Assembly (NCBI GenBank): GCA_022571135.1
Contig: JACZYK010000141.1
Span: 1 to 6,804 of the forward strand
From: Bacteroidota bacterium
GTDB taxonomy: Bacteria; Bacteroidota; Rhodothermia; Rhodothermales; UBA10348
Direction: 5' to 3'
DNA: 6,804 nucleotides
Shown here: positions 5,116 to 6,804 of the stretch, piece by piece
Layout of the letters: each line of letters opens with the position of its first letter
Position numbering within the stretch: the stretch's first letter is position 1
The notes under the pieces: model-generated
What the model was told of the DNA's origin: nothing
The model's input: only the letters and a program-made list of their open reading frames with translations
The model's database searches: none
Program-made: the position numbers and the translations under genes

Positions 5116-6780
5116 ATGATCATGATCACTCTTTCAGTGCGATGGTTACGTACGTGTCTACTCGTTTTTATGATTTCGCTGGTTGCGGGGAGCCAGGCAT
5201 CCTGGGGACAACGACGCGTCTCCGGGACGGTGAGGACGGGCGAGGGCGCCGCTCTGGCCGGCGCGTCGATCGTGCTGCGTAAACCGACGAGTGGATTGCA
5301 GCGCTATGGACAGGCGACCGACCAGCAGGGACATTTTGAGATTTCCGGTATTCTCCCTGGCGTTTATGACCTCTCTGTCTCTTTCGTGGGTTTCTCGACG
5401 GAGACCTTGCCGGTGGATCTGCGGGCTAACGACCGCTCGAGTATGGCTATCGTTCTCGATTCTAAAACGCTTCCTCAATCGGAGGTGATCGTAAGCACGC
5501 GCCGAACTCAACGACGGCTGCACCCGGTTACGGTGAGCAATGTTTCGGCTGAAGAACTGGATCGGATGCCTGATATGAAGGACCTGCCGGTTCTACTGTC
5601 CCGCCAGCCGTCCATCACGTTTCACTCGGAAAACGGGAACGGAATCGGTTACTCGACCATGCGCATGAGGGGTTTCGGTCAGCGTCGTCTGGCTATCTCG
5701 ATAAACGGCGTTCCGCAGAACGATCCGGAAGAGTTCAACGTGTTCTGGATCAATTTCTTCGATATCCAGGGCGTAGTGGAGGACATTCAGATTCAAAGAG
5801 GCGCCGGCTCATCGACATACGGACCGGCCGCGATAGGCGGAGCGGTCAACATCCGCGCGATGCCCTACCGACCCTATTCCTACGCGAAGGCTGAGATAGG
5901 CGGAGGGGCGTTCAATACCCGCCGCTATTCGTTTGAAGCGAATTCAGGTCTTATGAAAGGGAGTTATGTGCTGTTCGGTCGAATAAGCAGGCTGCTCTCG
6001 GATGGATACAGAGACTGGTCATGGACCGAATTCTGGCGCTTCTTCGCAGGCGTAACGCGCTACGGCGCCCGCTCTACGCTTACGCTGCAGGCGTATGGAG
6101 GGCCGCAGAGGGACGGGCTTGCGTTCGCCGGCATTCCCAAGGCGGCCAATGAGGAAACGATCGAGGATATTTTCGGGACCGTAATCGACCGCCGCTATAA
6201 CTTCAGCGCGCTCACCCGAGACGTTGAAGATTTCCATCAACCCCACCTGGAACTGCACCACGAACTGACTCTTTCGGACCGGACGAGGCTGAATCAGGTG
6301 CTTTTCTTGATTCAGGGAAAGGGTTATTTCGATTTCGGCGGGACCTTCAGATCGGCCGATTATCTTCGACTGCCCGAGGGCTTCACGCCGGGCGAGGAGC
6401 GCTCGCTTCCACTGTATTTGACGCGCCCGGACGTTTCGGTCCTTTTCAGGGCATTTCTGGACCAATGGCAGGTGGGTTGGATACCCAGCCTCACGTTTAC
6501 CGGGGAGAAATCGACGACTTCAGTAGGAGCCGAATTCAGGCTTCATCGCTCCCTTCGCTGGGGGAGAATTCAGGAGGCAGACGGTCTTCCGGCGAATCTG
6601 GTCGGATCAGAACTCCACGGCGATTCGAAACCGCAGCTACGAGGCACCCGAGCCCGCCACCTCCAAGCCGGAGCGGGACGCTCGGGTCTTAGCGGACCGG
6701 CTATCTTGGCCATCAACCAGGATCAGCCGGTTCAACGGATAGACCCTGGGCAACACCAGTACCGGTTGCGGCCCAGATAG
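5116..6780 (+). CDS. TonB-dependent outer-membrane receptor, probably for thiamine; C-terminus abnormal
   Basis: From the ATG at 5116 this is 554 residues; the frame is also open from an ATG at 5062, but those 18 extra codons come mostly from the inserted repeat and would precede the signal peptide, so 5116 is preferred. The signal peptide (about 9-32) has 'RWLRTCLLVFMISLVAG' then A-S-W-G-Q. A CarboxypepD_reg-like beta domain spans about 34-116 (VSGTVRTGEGAALAGASI, GVYDLSVSFVGF), then a plug domain about 120-255 with MRMRGFGQRRLAISINGVPQ and VEDIQIQRGAGSSTYGPAAIGG, then outer-membrane barrel strands. Such receptors import scarce ligands using TonB energy. The upstream TPP riboswitch implies thiamine or a precursor as ligand and repression by TPP; similar riboswitch-receptor pairs are known in Bacteroidota. 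Barrel-like sequence stops near residue 499; the last 55 residues (from 6613) are Arg/Pro/Gln-rich, and the usual final aromatic strand is missing. The gene is probably frameshifted or truncated. Confidence 0.87.
   Translation: MIMITLSVRWLRTCLLVFMISLVAGSQASWGQRRVSGTVRTGEGAALAGASIVLRKPTSGLQRYGQATDQQGHFEISGILPGVYDLSVSFVGFSTETLPVDLRANDRSSMAIVLDSKTLPQSEVIVSTRRTQRRLHPVTVSNVSAEELDRMPDMKDLPVLLSRQPSITFHSENGNGIGYSTMRMRGFGQRRLAISINGVPQNDPEEFNVFWINFFDIQGVVEDIQIQRGAGSSTYGPAAIGGAVNIRAMPYRPYSYAKAEIGGGAFNTRRYSFEANSGLMKGSYVLFGRISRLLSDGYRDWSWTEFWRFFAGVTRYGARSTLTLQAYGGPQRDGLAFAGIPKAANEETIEDIFGTVIDRRYNFSALTRDVEDFHQPHLELHHELTLSDRTRLNQVLFLIQGKGYFDFGGTFRSADYLRLPEGFTPGEERSLPLYLTRPDVSVLFRAFLDQWQVGWIPSLTFTGEKSTTSVGAEFRLHRSLRWGRIQEADGLPANLVGSELHGDSKPQLRGTRARHLQAGAGRSGLSGPAILAINQDQPVQRIDPGQHQYRLRPR
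6613..6780 (+). other. Non-barrel tail of the receptor frame; possible frameshift or junction
   Basis: The sequence becomes visibly more GC-rich and the encoded peptide loses the alternating polar/hydrophobic strand pattern. Neither other forward frame restores an obvious barrel: one stops at 6738-6740 and the other at 6690-6692. A hairpin (CTGGGCAAC at 6746-6754 against GTTG 6765-6768 and CCCAG 6772-6776, with a 3-nt bulge) lies just before the stop. The final 24 bases of the window hold nothing I can name. Confidence 0.45.
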
Positions 6781-6804
6781 CGCCCTCCTTCTTCGGAACA
6801 GCCC

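Noticed and set aside
6465..6692. 75-codon forward frame inside the receptor gene
   Set aside because: For most of its length it overlaps good barrel sequence in the receptor frame, and its product is low-complexity Ser/Arg/Pro. It does not look like the continuation of the barrel either.
6650..6804. Frames open on the minus strand at the right edge of the window
   Set aside because: Two minus-strand frames run in from the edge (one stops at 6713-6715, the other near 6650). Neither has recognisable motifs, and the available length is too short to call a convergent gene.

Overview
The window looks like chromosomal DNA from a Bacteroidota-type bacterium, most likely the Rhodothermia/Balneolia side of the phylum because the coding sequence is moderately GC-rich by eye. 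The evidence is a TonB-dependent receptor with an N-terminal carboxypeptidase-regulatory-like (CarboxypepD_reg) domain placed behind a TPP riboswitch, and several starts with no Shine-Dalgarno sequence (M28 peptidase, MOSC protein, receptor). The lineage is inferred; no rRNA or marker gene is present.

Left part (1-3341): a same-strand run of housekeeping genes. It holds the 3' end of dihydroorotase (pyrC), a complete D-alanine--D-alanine ligase (ddl, peptidoglycan precursor synthesis), an exported M28 zinc aminopeptidase and a YcbX/mARC-like MOSC protein, with gaps of 29, 75 and 22 bp. A 34-bp unit is tandemly duplicated across the MOSC stop codon.

Middle (3342-4672): an AT-richer 268-bp gap, then an HNH endonuclease-family gene with a strong ribosome binding site, followed 6 bp later by a small two-helix membrane protein. 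A possible 29-codon small ORF overlaps the 3' end of that gene. Two inverted repeats lie before the riboswitch.

Right part (4673-6804): a clear TPP (THI-box) riboswitch with an intrinsic terminator 50 bp downstream, then a TonB-dependent outer-membrane receptor. Together they suggest vitamin B1-repressed import of thiamine or a precursor. A 266-bp element with 31-bp terminal inverted repeats (28/31 matching) sits between the terminator and the receptor start. It carries the first 31 codons of what may be a deleted transposase, so it looks like a MITE or internally deleted insertion sequence. Removing it on paper leaves the receptor ATG about 14 bp after the terminator T-run, so the element appears to have split a compact riboswitch-gene unit. 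Each terminal repeat contains a small hairpin, and two of the three differences between the repeats form a compensatory A-T to G-C change in that hairpin.

The receptor reads well through signal peptide, regulatory domain, plug and early barrel. From about 6613 it continues as 55 residues unlike a barrel and stops at 6780, well short of usual length. This suggests a frameshift, a rearrangement or a sequence error near the window edge.
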